Below are positions 44,279 to 54,657 of a DNA stretch of 64,000 nucleotides, piece by piece. The DNA comes from Rebecca billardiae RCC1528 (Eukaryota > Haptophyta), in the NCBI GenBank assembly GCA_965240325.2, contig OZ251240.1:992001-1056000 (forward strand), in the 5' to 3' direction. Position 1 is the stretch's first letter. Every line of letters starts with the position of its first letter. The position numbers and the translations under genes were made by a program. The notes under the pieces were generated by a model that was not told the DNA's origin, searched no databases, and saw only the letters and a list, made by a program, of their open reading frames with translations.

Positions 44279-46888
44279 CTAGAAGTTGCGCGAGTACGTC
44301 TTGATCTCGGTCATGATGGTCGAGATGGTGATCATGTACTGCGCGAACGCCCCCCCGTCCGGGTGCAGCTGCTTGACGATGTCGAGGAAGCGCGTGTGGT
44401 AGAGCAGCAGCTGCGTGAGCGTCTGCTTGAGGATCTCCATCCCGTTCTTCAGGTTAGAGAACGACTTCATCACCTCGACGTTGATCGCCTCGATGCCCCC
44501 CTTCCAGTTCGCGTGGAAGTCCTTCACGATCTGCTCGAGCTGGCGGAACTCGTCGAGCTGCCGCACCGCGCCCACGCCGCCCTGCGCGAGCGGGCCCTCG
44601 GTCGACTTGACAAAGCGGATCAGCCGGCCAAACTGCGCGGAGAGCACCTCCTCGACAAAGATCGCCTTGTTCGCGTCGAGCAGCTCCTCGAAGGTGCGCA
44701 CGTCCTCGCCGGCGGCGCCGCGCTCGCGCATGATCGAGAGTATGACGTCGGCGTTGTTGATCAGGAACGTCGCCTGCTTCTTCCGCTGCTGCCTGAGCAC
44801 GCCGCCCAGCCGCTGCGTGAGGAGCGCGTGCATCGTGCTGCGCAGCGTGCTCGTCGACGAGAGCACGCGCTGCTCGGCCGCGCCGCTCGCGAGCAGGTGC
44901 AGCGACGCGGAGAGCTCGGCGTACCGGCGCGACACCGGCAGCGGGTGCACGTCGAGTGAGCTCGGCGGCGGGCTCGCCGTCTTGCCCAGCGAGTGCTGCT
45001 GGTGCTCCACGCACTCAAAGTAGCGCGCCCACACCAGCTCAGAGACCTTCTCGAAGAAGCCCTCGAGCTGGCCGCTCACGCCGCGCTGCGCGACGAGGTG
45101 CTCGTGCGCCGCGGCGATCTTGATCAGCAGCAGGCAGCAGATCGTGTCGTACGTTGTGCCCAGGAACGCCTGCGCGGTGCGGGCGCGCGCACCGCGCGAG
45201 CGCGTGCGCCGCGCCACGGCGCGCGCGCGCGACGGCTGAGCCGCGGTGCCGAGGGCGCGCATCCACCGGCTCGGCGCGCGCGCGGTGTGCCGCGCGGCGC
45301 ACCTCGAGGTGCTCGAGCAGGTAGAAGAGCGTCTTGCCGAAGATGTTCTTGAACGCGGGGTTGGTGCTGCCGAAGAAGTCGGAGCAAAACGCATGCTCCG
45401 AGCACACCTGCGCGCGCGACGCACACGACACGTGCGGCGCACGTTGACGCCCCGCGCACGCGGTGCGCACAAGCGGCACCCCGCCGCCAATCCCGCCCGC
45501 CGTCCCGCTCGCCACCCTGCGCCGTCCCGACCCACGCCCGGCTCCTCCACGCCACACGTGGCGATGGCGGAGGCGATGGCGGTGGCTGCCGTCTCCTCCG
45601 GAGCGAGGCCGGGGCCCTCGCCTCACGCCTCCCCGCGCCGCCGCGCCCCGCGCGCACGCACCGTGCCCGCACGAGCAGCGTGCAGGCGGAGGCACCCCGC
45701 GCCACGCCCCGCTCCTCCCCGCGCCCCCGCGCCCCGCGCGCACGCACCGTGTCCACGAGCAGCGTGCAGGTGGAGGCGAAGAGCTCCTCGTACAGTATCG
45801 TGCGGCCCTCGCGCTGCACGATGGCGGGGATGATGGGCGTGCAGGCGGAGACGTTGAGCACCTTGGCGCGCTCGCCGAGCTTGAACGCGCCCTCGCCCTT
45901 CACCGCGCCCTTGCCGAACAGCGACGCGCTCATCGACTCCGCCTCCTCGCCCACCACGTCCGCGCGCGTCGCGCACTCGACCCGAAGCCGCGAGAGGTCG
46001 GAGACGTGGGCGCGGAAGTAGCGCAGAAAGATGGCGGTCATCGTGGTGTTGTACGCCTCGAGGACCTCGGAGGCCTTGTCGGGGGCGTGCTCCGTGAGGA
46101 ACGCGTAGAACGTCTTGAACTTGAGCAGCACCGCCTGCTGCAGGATCTGGACGTTGGTCATCCGCTTGCGCAACGTGCCTGCTCGCCGTCCGCGCGTACG
46201 CGGCCGCTCGCGCGCGCGCGCGCCGGTCGGCACGGGCGCGACGCCGACCGGCGCGGGCGGGCCGCCGCTCGGGCGCGCGCGCACCGATCTTCTGCAGCAA
46301 GAAGTCGCGCATCCGCTGCGCCGCGCGCGCGCGTAGCCTCTCGATGTCGCCGTGGATGTCCCTGTACGCCATCGTGCGCTGCGCAGACTCTTGCCGTGCG
46401 AAGCGGACCTTGGCGTTGAGCTCGGTGACGTACTCGATGTACGCCTCGTTCACGTCGGCGACGCAGATGTTGGTCACGAGCTGCGGCGGGATCACCGCCT
46501 GCGTGACGAACTCGGAGAGCTGCCCCTCAACCGCCTTGCGGTTGCGCAGCCGGATGTTCATCGAGATCGACTCGTCCTGCAGGTGCTTGATCTCGGCGGA
46601 GATATTGGCGAGATCGCCCTGGAAGCCGGAGAGCGTGGACTCCATGGTGTCCAGGATCGTGTCGCACTGCTTGATCTGCGTGTGCAGCGACGCGAGCTGC
46701 TCCGCCTCGGCGATGTAGTCGAGGATCGAATCGCACTCCACCTGCCGCAGCTCGTCGTCGACCTGCTTGGCATACTGGCGGAGGTCGACGCCCTTGGCGA
46801 GGGCGGCCTTCACCATGTCATCCTGCTCGAAGCTGCGCAGGTCGCTGTCGTTCAGCTCCTCGGTGAGGATCGCCTCATCCGTCGCCAT
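44279..46888 (-). CDS. VPS52: Vps52, GARP/EARP tethering complex subunit
   Basis: Tethers endosome-derived vesicles at the trans-Golgi. Exons 46888..46285, 46178..45748, 45407..45303 and 45169..44279 give 676 residues with consistent phases. Family-typical stretches are 'LHTQIKQCDTILDTMESTL' and 'LANISAEIKHLQDESISMN' in the N-terminal coiled coil, 'TNVQILQQAVLLKFKTFYAF' after the first intron, then 'FFGSTNPAFKNIFGKTLFYL' and 'TTYDTICCLLLIKI' in the C-terminal helical rods. The first acceptor is placed at GAGCAG|GCACG, so the joined protein reads 'QKIG|TLRKRMTNVQ'. The 340-bp second intron contains a diverged copy of the preceding exon's end and splice donor. An upstream ATG at 47083 precedes sequence without Vps52 similarity. 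Confidence 0.93.
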
Positions 46889-48061
46889 GGCGATCGGCGG
46901 CGGGTGAGGATTTGTCGGCGCGTCGGCTTCGGGAGTCAAGCCGCCATTGCTACTGAGCCGCCTTGCTCGAGTCCTCGTCGGGTTGGCCGTTCCCGGACGG
47001 GCCCGGACCTCGATGGCGCCTCCAGCGGGCCCTGCGCTGAGCGTCTCCGCGGGTCGCGGAAACTCCAGCACGGCCCTCAGCATCGATACGGACGTTGAGC
47101 GTGGCCGATGGGCTTGAAGAGGGCCACACGCGCATGTCCACGGCGCGGATCTGCCGCCGCCTGCTTTTCCTCCGCCCGTGCAGCCCGCACGATCAAGCCG
47201 ACGGCTGATGGAAGTCTTTGCGCCGACTGCTTGCGCACGAGCGGGAGGTGCTGATGAGCCGCGAGGAAGGCGAAACGCGCTGCGCCCTGTGGGCGAACGC
47301 GCGCAGCACCAGCTGCGACCTTCCGTAGGCTACGAAGGGCTCTGACGCCGCAACAGCTCACTGACACACACACGGACCGTGATGCAAACGTTCAAAACAA
47401 GGCCACACGCCACTTGAGCCGGGTCCACGCGCGCGCTCCATGGTGGCGGCGGCTGATCAGCATAGCCGCCTGGCACTCCCCATACAGCCCGGCGCGCGTG
47501 CCGCTTGGGCGGCGGGTCAGGGCGCACGATGGCGGCTGCGGCCGTGGCGACAGGCGGGACGTGGTGACTGGTGATTCTGACGCGCCTCCGCCGCCATTCC
47601 TCCGCGCCATTCTCGCCAGCTTGGCCGGCGCGGGTGCCGGCCAGGTGCTCAGGCAGTGCGCTCGGGGGCCTCCACGGCCGCGCGCGAGCGAGTGACGGGT
47701 GTCGAGGTCTGCCCGGGCGGTGCGAGAGGGTTCATATTGGCCCACTACTGTAGTGCGCCTGACCACCCACGACGGGCCGTCGCGGTAGCTTACTTATTAC
47801 TTACTACGTCTACGAGCCAAATGCCAAATCCAAATTGGATACCCCGTGCGCAACGCTTGGCGCCCGGCGCCCGAGGGCCCGCCAAGCCCGGTGGGTCGCG
47901 TGCACTCCGCCGGGGACTGGGAGTGGAACGCAGGGGTGTTTAGTGTTATCCCAAGCGGGCTCGCGTCGAGCCCGCTCGGCCATTTCAGGCTAATAAGATC
48001 TATGCACATGGCCGCTGAGTAGTTCTGATATGTATCAATCATACTTGTGATCCAGTTTAAG
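46889..48061. other. Intergenic stretch, no gene
   Basis: About 1.2 kb between the VPS52 start and the stop of the MIT-like gene, both minus strand. Near its right end, AGCGGGCTCG (47954-47963) pairs perfectly with CGAGCCCGCT (47967-47976) across a three-base loop, about 90 bp past the MIT-like stop. No coding frame is convincing. Confidence 0.5.
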
Positions 48062-49243
48062 TTACTCGCCCGAGACGAAGCTTGCCTCCGCCTTGCGCAG
48101 GTAGCGCGTGAGCAGCACCGACAAGTCCTGGCTGACGATGACGAGCACCACCGAGCGCACGAACGCGTCCACGTGCTCCAGCAGGTGCAGCCCGCGCGCG
48201 AGAGCCGCCGGCGCGCCCGGCGCGTCCAAAGCGTCGCGCAGGCGCTCAAAGATGCGGAGCTCTGCGAGGAGCGACGCGAGGAGCGCGACGTACTCGGCCG
48301 TGTCCGCGACGCGCGCGGTGTTCGTGCCGAGCATCGACGCGGTCCGCGCCATGTAGTGCCCGAGGCCCTTCATGCGCTCCGCCAGCCGGCTACTCTCCGC
48401 CTCTGCCGCGCCGGCCGTCGGCGCAGCGCCCCCGCCGCCGCCCGTGGCGGCTGCGCCGCCGCCCGCGGGCACGCCGCCGCCACTGGGCAGCACAGTCGCG
48501 TGCGAGGGCAGGCTGCGCGCGAGGTGGTCACGGATGGCGTCGATGGTCTCGCAGTACAGCCCCAGCTCGCGCAGCACGAGCTCCGCGTCGGGCTCGGGCA
48601 GCTCGAGCAGCGCGGCGAACGGCGCGGTCTGCGCCAGCAGCTCGGCAAATGCTGCGCACTTGACGGCGGGGGCGACAAGCCGCACGCCGCGCTGCGCCCA
48701 CACGGCGCGCGGGACGAAGACGCTGCCGTCCGCCGTGAGGTGGCCGCCGCCGAGCATCGACTGTCGAAATAGGCCGAGCAGCCAGTACGTTCGACGCCAC
48801 TCCTCGCTCGGCGCGGGCGCGGGCACGGCGGCGAGCTGCTGCGCGCTCGTCTCGCGCAGCGCCGTCCGAAGCAGCTCGGCGCCGTGGTGCGCCGGCTCGG
48901 CGGAGGTCGGCGGAGGGCGCAGCGCGAAGCGTGCGGCCTCAACTGGATCGCCGAGATCAATCCGGTCGATCTCGGCCGCCGCGAGCCCCGCCGCCGTCGC
49001 CACCGCGCGCGCGCGCTCCTGGTAAAGCACGGCATACTTGAGCAGCGAGGTTCGGCGCGAAGCGTCCGCCTCGACGGCGAGCTGCGTGCCGATGAGGGTG
49101 ACGCTGCGGCGGTAGCGCGACACGACGAGCCGGCGCGTCGCCTCGTCTGCGGACGACTTGTCCGCCTGGACCGCGAGCTGCGCAACGAGCACCGCCCGGT
49201 TCACCAAGCTCCCATGGCCCAGGCCGAGGCCGGGAGCCGCCAT
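48062..49243 (-). CDS. MIT-domain-like helical protein, function unknown
   Basis: 393 residues from the ATG at 49243; an in-frame ATG at 49330 would leave only 20 bp to the divergent IF-1 start and is less likely. Residues about 12-75 resemble a three-helix MIT domain: '[15 protein letters not shown]', then a Tyr-containing helix '[17 protein letters not shown]', then '[20 protein letters not shown]'. MIT domains bind ESCRT-III tails and occur in AAA ATPases, proteases and sorting proteins; none of those partner domains is visible. The rest is predicted helical with a Gly/Pro-rich break (about residues 255-290). Its C-terminal helices ('[20 protein letters not shown]') are amphipathic. I do not recognise the full-length family. 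Confidence 0.65.
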   Translation of the reverse strand: MAAPGLGLGHGSLVNRAVLVAQLAVQADKSSADEATRRLVVSRYRRSVTLIGTQLAVEADASRRTSLLKYAVLYQERARAVATAAGLAAAEIDRIDLGDPVEAARFALRPPPTSAEPAHHGAELLRTALRETSAQQLAAVPAPAPSEEWRRTYWLLGLFRQSMLGGGHLTADGSVFVPRAVWAQRGVRLVAPAVKCAAFAELLAQTAPFAALLELPEPDAELVLRELGLYCETIDAIRDHLARSLPSHATVLPSGGGVPAGGGAAATGGGGGAAPTAGAAEAESSRLAERMKGLGHYMARTASMLGTNTARVADTAEYVALLASLLAELRIFERLRDALDAPGAPAALARGLHLLEHVDAFVRSVVLVIVSQDLSVLLTRYLRKAEASFVSGE

Positions 49244-49350
49244 TATTTTGTGCGGGAAGCCGCCGCTGCGGCGGACCGGCCGGGGCGGCGTGGCCGTCTC
49301 GCCGAGCGACCACGCGGCGACCCGCGTCACTTTCGAGAGCCGTCATCATC

Positions 49351-49734
49351 ATGGCGAGGGCCTCGCTCGCTCTTGCCGCCCTGCTGTGCTGCGCGGCGTC
49401 GGCGCTGGGCTTCCAGCCGCCCGTGGTCGGGCGGCCGGTCGCCACCATGCTCGCACGGCCCGTCGCCTGCGCGCGCGCGCCGCCGGTCGCGCGCTGCGCC
49501 GCCGCCATGATGGCAAAGGACGACGTGATCGAGGTCGACGGCCTCGTGACCGAGAAGCTCCCCAACGCCATGTTCCGGGTGGAGATCGCCAACACGGAGC
49601 AGGTGATCCTCGCACACATCTCGGGCAAGATCCGGAAAAACTACATCAAAGTGCTCGTCGGCGACAAGGTGAAGGTCGAGCTCAGCCCCTACGATCTGAC
49701 CAAAGGGCGGATCACCTTCCGCTCACGCAAGTGA
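49351..49734 (+). CDS. infA: Translation initiation factor IF-1, plastid-targeted
   Basis: 127 residues, single exon. Residues 1-20 are a signal peptide ending '[12 protein letters not shown]', an A-x-x/F junction typical of secondary-plastid preproteins, followed by an Arg/Ala/Pro transit-like stretch to about residue 52. The mature part is a full bacterial-type IF-1 S1/OB fold: '[20 protein letters not shown]', '[20 protein letters not shown]', '[16 protein letters not shown]'. IF-1 occupies the ribosomal A site during initiation. A nuclear gene with bipartite targeting implies transfer from the plastid genome. It is divergent from the MIT-like gene with 107 bp between start codons. Confidence 0.95.
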   Translation: MARASLALAALLCCAASALGFQPPVVGRPVATMLARPVACARAPPVARCAAAMMAKDDVIEVDGLVTEKLPNAMFRVEIANTEQVILAHISGKIRKNYIKVLVGDKVKVELSPYDLTKGRITFRSRK

Positions 49735-50773
49735 GCGCCTCAGATCCAGCGCCCTGCCTGCGGCCCTGCGCCAGCCCGGGGCATGAACATGTGCACTCGA
49801 GGCGGTCCGATGTGCGGCGTGCAGGTGCTCTCGCCGTCCTCGCGCCATCAGCAGCGGGCTGCGCGCCGAATGCGGTGCCATGGGCCTGCGGCACCATCCA
49901 TATCCAATCAGTCAGACGCACCGCCGTCGCAGGCGCACGCGCCCTGGGCCGAGTGCACTGCCCTCAAGAGCGCCTGCGTGACTGTGCCGGACCTGAGGAG
50001 CCTACTCGGTCGCGGCGCGATCCGCGGGACGAGGTGCGTCTCTCGAAGCCGCACCGGGCAGGGGCAGCGGCTCGTCCCGACGTCCGCAGTGACCCGGACC
50101 GCCGGCCGGCCGGCGGCGCCATTCCGCATTCGGACCACTCCCAGCGGCACTCGAAGCTTGCCAGTTTAAGGCGCAGCGACGCTGTATCGGCTGTATGATA
50201 CATACAGTACTCAGTAGTAGCAGTGTATCCCGGCTCAGAGTAGTATACCGTGCCATCCGCGTCTCATCATGATCATATGATTGATGATGGCGCGGCGCCA
50301 TTATATTGTAGCTTAAAACGCATATCGATCTCGTCGTCTGCTAGCTGATTTTTTTATAATTACTCATCGTCACCGTGACTCACACGGCCGGAATTCTCGT
50401 TTATTATTCTCAGTCTGACTCGGCGGTGATGAGTCTGTCGCGGTGATGAGACTGACTCTAGTGAGGGCCGATCCGCCGCCCAACTGCATCCGGGCCATCC
50501 GGCCATCGCCGGGCCCGGGCTGCACTGTCGCATAACTTGCTGTCAGTACTTAACCGGACCGCAACCGCCATTATTGAACTTATTGAAGGCGTGAATGAAC
50601 CTCCGCTGTCCACAGGCGTCAACCGGCGCCCGCCGGTACGGTCGGGCGTGACGCCGTAACGGCGAGTTACAACGCGCCGTTCGAGGCGTCCGACATGCGG
50701 GATGCGGCCGCCGCCCGGCGCGGCCGCTCCTGCATCAGCGCCTCTGCCTAGCCCTCACACTCTGAGACACTGC
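49735..50773. other. Convergent spacer, AT-rich centre
   Basis: About 1 kb between the ends of infA (+) and the LRR gene (-). The centre (about 50200-50420) is AT-rich with no repeats of note. Short open frames right after infA have no recognisable product. Confidence 0.5.
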
Positions 50774-53259
50774 TCACAGCAGCGACTCCTGCAGCGCGTC
50801 CTCGTCCGCCGCTGAACTGCTGGCAGTGTCGCGCTGCGGCCGCTCGGCACGGCGCACGCGTCGCGTGCGCACCACCATCCTCAGCTTGGTCACGACGAGC
50901 GCCAGCACGGCCGCAAGCGCGACGCAGCCCACGAAGAGCTCGAGCAGCGCCCACTGCGCCGCCCACGTCCGCTGTGCGCGCGCGTCGCCGCGGCGCACGC
51001 TGTCCCAGGAGAGACGCAGCGCGGGCGCACGCCCAAGTGGGGCGTGCTCGGCACCACTCGCGCCCGTGTCTACATCGGCTGCGGCTGCGGCTGCGCCCGG
51101 TGCCCGGCTCGGCTTGAAGAGGTTGAGGTCCTCCAGCCCGGTGAGGGTGCCCAGCTCTGTGGGCAGCATCCCGCTGAGCGGGTCGTCGTCCACCTCGAGA
51201 CTGCTCAGCGCCGTCACACGGCCCAGCTCGGTGGGCAGTGCGCCCGTCAGCGCGTTGCCATCCACCTGGTGTCGGAGAGGCGGCGGCGTGTGGGCGCGCG
51301 GCAGGAGGGTGCGCAGGCACGCGGGGCGCGCGGGGCGTGCGCAGCGAGGGGCGGCGCGCGTGAGCGCGCGTCGGCTGCCGCTCGCTCGCAGGCGAACGCT
51401 CCGCCGGCGGCCGGTGGGCCACGCGCGCTAGCCGCCGCGAGCAGCGCGCGCGCTTGCGCGCGCGCTTTTTGGCGCGGGCATTCGCGCGCGCGCGGCACCG
51501 CGCTCACGTTCAGGTCCGTGAGCACGCTCAGCTCGCCGAGCTCGGTGGGCAGCGCGCCGCCGAGCCGGTTGGACGACACGTCCAGCTCGAGCAGCTCCGT
51601 CAGCTCGCCCACCGAGCGCGGCACCGAGCCGCTGAGCGCGTTGCCGCCGAGGTCCAGCACAAGCAGCGAGCTCAGTCGGCCGAGGGTCTCGGGGAGAGTC
51701 CCGCTCAGCCGGTTGTTTGCCGCACAGAGGGAGGTGAGGAGGGTGAGGCTGTCGAAGAGCGCGGGGGGCAGGCTGCCGTTGAGCGCGTTGTCGCTCAGCC
51801 CGAGCACGCTCAGCGCGCTCAGCCGCGCGAGGCTGGGCGGCAGCGACCCCGTGAGCGCATTCGCTCCGAGCAGCAGCGAGCGCGCGGCCGTAAGCGCGCC
51901 AAGCGAAGGTGGCACTGTGCCGACAAGGGCGTTGTGCGCGCCGCCGAGGCTGGTGAGCAGCGTGAGGCCGGAGAGCTCGGTGGGCAGCGTGCCGCTCAGC
52001 CGGCACTCGGAGGCGTCCACGACCGTCAGCTCGCCCAGCCCGCCCACCTCCGTCGGCACCGCGCCGCCCAGCGCCGGATTGGAAGCCAGCAGCAGCCGCG
52101 ACAGCGCCGTGAGCTCGCCAATCTCGGTAGGCAGTGAGCCGCTCAGATCGTTGGACTCGAGCTGGGCAGCGGCGGGGAAGGGAGGAGGAGGGTGCGGTCG
52201 GAGGCGGGTAGCCGTCGCGGGGCGGCGGGCGCGCACGGCCGACGCGCGAGCAGGCGTGCGAGCGCCCGGCACTTGCGGCCGCGGGCGGTTCGCGGCCGCG
52301 CGCGCACACGGCGCGCGGCCGCGCGCATGCTGTGCGCCGCGCGGCGCGGTGTAGGGACCCCGTGCGTGCGCGCGCGCGCGCGCGGCGCGCGGCGCGCGGC
52401 GCGCGGCGCGCACATTGAGCTCGCGCAGCCGCTTCATCCCGCCCACCAGCGTCGGGATCGGCCCGCGCAGCGCGTTGCCGCCCACGCGCAGCGCGGTCGC
52501 CGCGTGCAAGCGTCCAAGCTCCGATGGCAGCGGTCCGCCGAGTCCGTTGCCCTCGAGCGAGAGCTCGCGCAGCTTGGGCAGCCGGCCGAGGGTGGTGGGC
52601 AGCGAGCCGCGCAGCGCGTTCCCCGCGAGCTTGAGCGCCTCGAGCAGCGGCATCGACGCGGGCAGCTCGGGCGGCACCGAGCCGGTGAGAAGGTTCTCAT
52701 CGAGAAGCAGCTGCTGCAAAGAGCCGAGCCCTGAGAAGGCCACGGGCAGCGTGCCGCTGAGCTCGTTGGCCGAGAGCCCGAGCCTGCCCAGGAGCGTGAG
52801 CCGGCCGAGCTCTGCGGAGAGGCGCGGCGCGGCGCACGCGCGCGCCGTCGCGCCGGGGTGAGCGTGTGCCGCGCTCGGCCGCGCGCGCGCGCGCGCGCAC
52901 GCCAGCGCGCAACAGGCGCATGCGGGCGCGCTGCGAGCGCGCATGGCGCGCGTGGCGCGCCCCGCCGCACGGTGCCGGCGGGCTGCGCCGCACCTGAGGG
53001 CAGCTGCGCGCTCAGCACGTTCTCCTTGAGCTCGAGCTGCCTGAGCTTGTGCAGCAGCCCCAGCTCCGACGGCACCGGGCCCATCAGGTTGTTCTCCGCC
53101 ATCGCCATCGCCTGCAGCTCGCGCGCTCGGCCCAGCTCCGTCGGCAGTAGCCCCGTGAGCTCGTTGGAGCCGAGCTGCGAGGGCGCACGCGCGCGCGCGG
53201 AGCGGGGGCGGGTGGACGGGCGGGGCAGACACGCGCGAGGATGCACGCGCGCGCAGACG

Positions 53260-53297
<38 letters not shown>

Positions 53298-54576
53298 AAC
53301 ACAGGGGGCGGGGGCACGCACGCAGCCGCGGGTGAGGGCGGCAGGGACGGAAAACACGCACGCGGGCGTCAGCAAAAACGCGTTCAGTACGGGCGCAAAT
53401 CAAAGCCGCACCGCCGCGCGGGCGCCGCGCCCCCTGCGTGCCGGGCGAGCGCGCGCACGTTGAGCTCCGTCAGGTTGCCCAGGTTGCCGATCTCCGGCAC
53501 GAGCGAGCCCACGAGCTTGTTCTCGCCGAGGTTGAGCGCGCGCAGTGACGAGAGCTGCCCAGCCTCGCACGGCAGCGTGCCGGAGAGGGAGCAACCGGCG
53601 CAGTTGAACACCTCCAGCCGGCTGAGCCCGCCGATGTGCGGCGAGATCGTGCCCGAGATACTGTTGGCCTCGAGCTCGAGCACGCGCAGCCGCGTCAGGC
53701 TCGACAGCTGCGGCAGCGTGCCCGTGAGCGCGCACGCGTTCGAGCGCAGCTCACGCAGCGCCGCCATGCCGCCAAGCTCGTGCGGCAGCGAGCCGCGCAG
53801 CCGCGCGTTGCCGTTCAGCTGGAGCACGCCCAGGTCGCGGAGGAGGCCGAGCTCGGCTGCGGCCGGGGTGGGTGGGTGGTGCGTCGGGCGAAGCGCGGGG
53901 CGACGTGGTACGCGGGCGAGCGGGCGGCGGCAGCGGAATCGTCGGTGGGGGCGGTGGCGGGGGGTCGGCCGATGCGCATCAGTACCGGGTGTGCCGCCAT
54001 GCGCGGAGCAGGGCGCGAGCCGACGGCCGTCGTGGGCTGCGCGTGGCGCGCAGCGTACTTGTGACGGTGCCACTGAGCTCGTTCTTGGCGAGGTGCAGCT
54101 CCTGCAGCTGCACGAGCCTTCCCCTGCAGATGGGAACGATCGCAGCGCCGCGCAGCAGCGCCGAGCGCCGCGCGTGCAGCCGAGGGCGTGAGCGCGCTGC
54201 GAGGGGCGCACGGGCGCCGCGCGGGCCCGACGGTGTCGTATCGCGCGCACAGCTCGGTCGGGATCGTGCCCGTGATGGCGTTCTTCGAGAGCGAGAGCAC
54301 GGTGAGCGCGACCAGCAGTCCGAGCTCGCTCGGAACGGACGACGTGACGGCGTTCTCGTCCAGGTCGATTTTCTTGAGGTGCGTCATGTGGCCGAGCTCT
54401 GTCGGGATACGCCCAGTCGTGCGGAAGAAGGCGGACACGGGCTGAGCCGCGAGCAGCGCAGGATGCAGCTCATCGTCCGCGTGTTCTCGCGCGGCCGCGG
54501 CGGCCGCGGCGGTGAGCCCCATGATTGTGTGCACGCCGTCGTCGTCAGCGATGACGAGTTGTTTGCGCTTCGTCAC
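50774..54576 (-). CDS. Single-pass membrane protein with 28 plant-type leucine-rich repeats
   Basis: Exons 54576..54251, 54123..54059, 53856..53459, 53174..52994, 52811..52414, 52161..51508 and 51265..50774 give 837 residues, all junctions GT-AG and in phase. I count 28 LRRs of the 24-residue plant/bacterial type (LxxLxLxxNxLxGxLPxELG). Splicing completes repeats exactly, for example 'IPTEL|GRLVQLQEL', 'LTELN|LGSNELTG', 'LRELN|LESNDLSG' and 'LTDLN|VDGNALTG'. After the repeats come a 40-residue linker, one transmembrane helix ('LLELFVGCVALAAVLALVV') and a basic, Ser/Glu-rich tail of about 40 residues without a kinase. No N-terminal signal peptide is visible, which is odd for an LRR ectodomain. 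Likely a recognition or adhesion receptor; ligand unknown. Confidence 0.87.
53264..53297. repeat. (AC)n(AG)n microsatellite in an LRR-gene intron
   Basis: About 14 bases of AC followed by about 20 of AG, within intron 53175-53458. Confidence 0.92.
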
Positions 54577-54657
54577 ACCCGCGGGGCCGTTTCACCCTAA
54601 TCATTTATTCCGGTGCGGGTGATAACCGAGGTTTGATGCCAACCAGTCTCGCGAACG

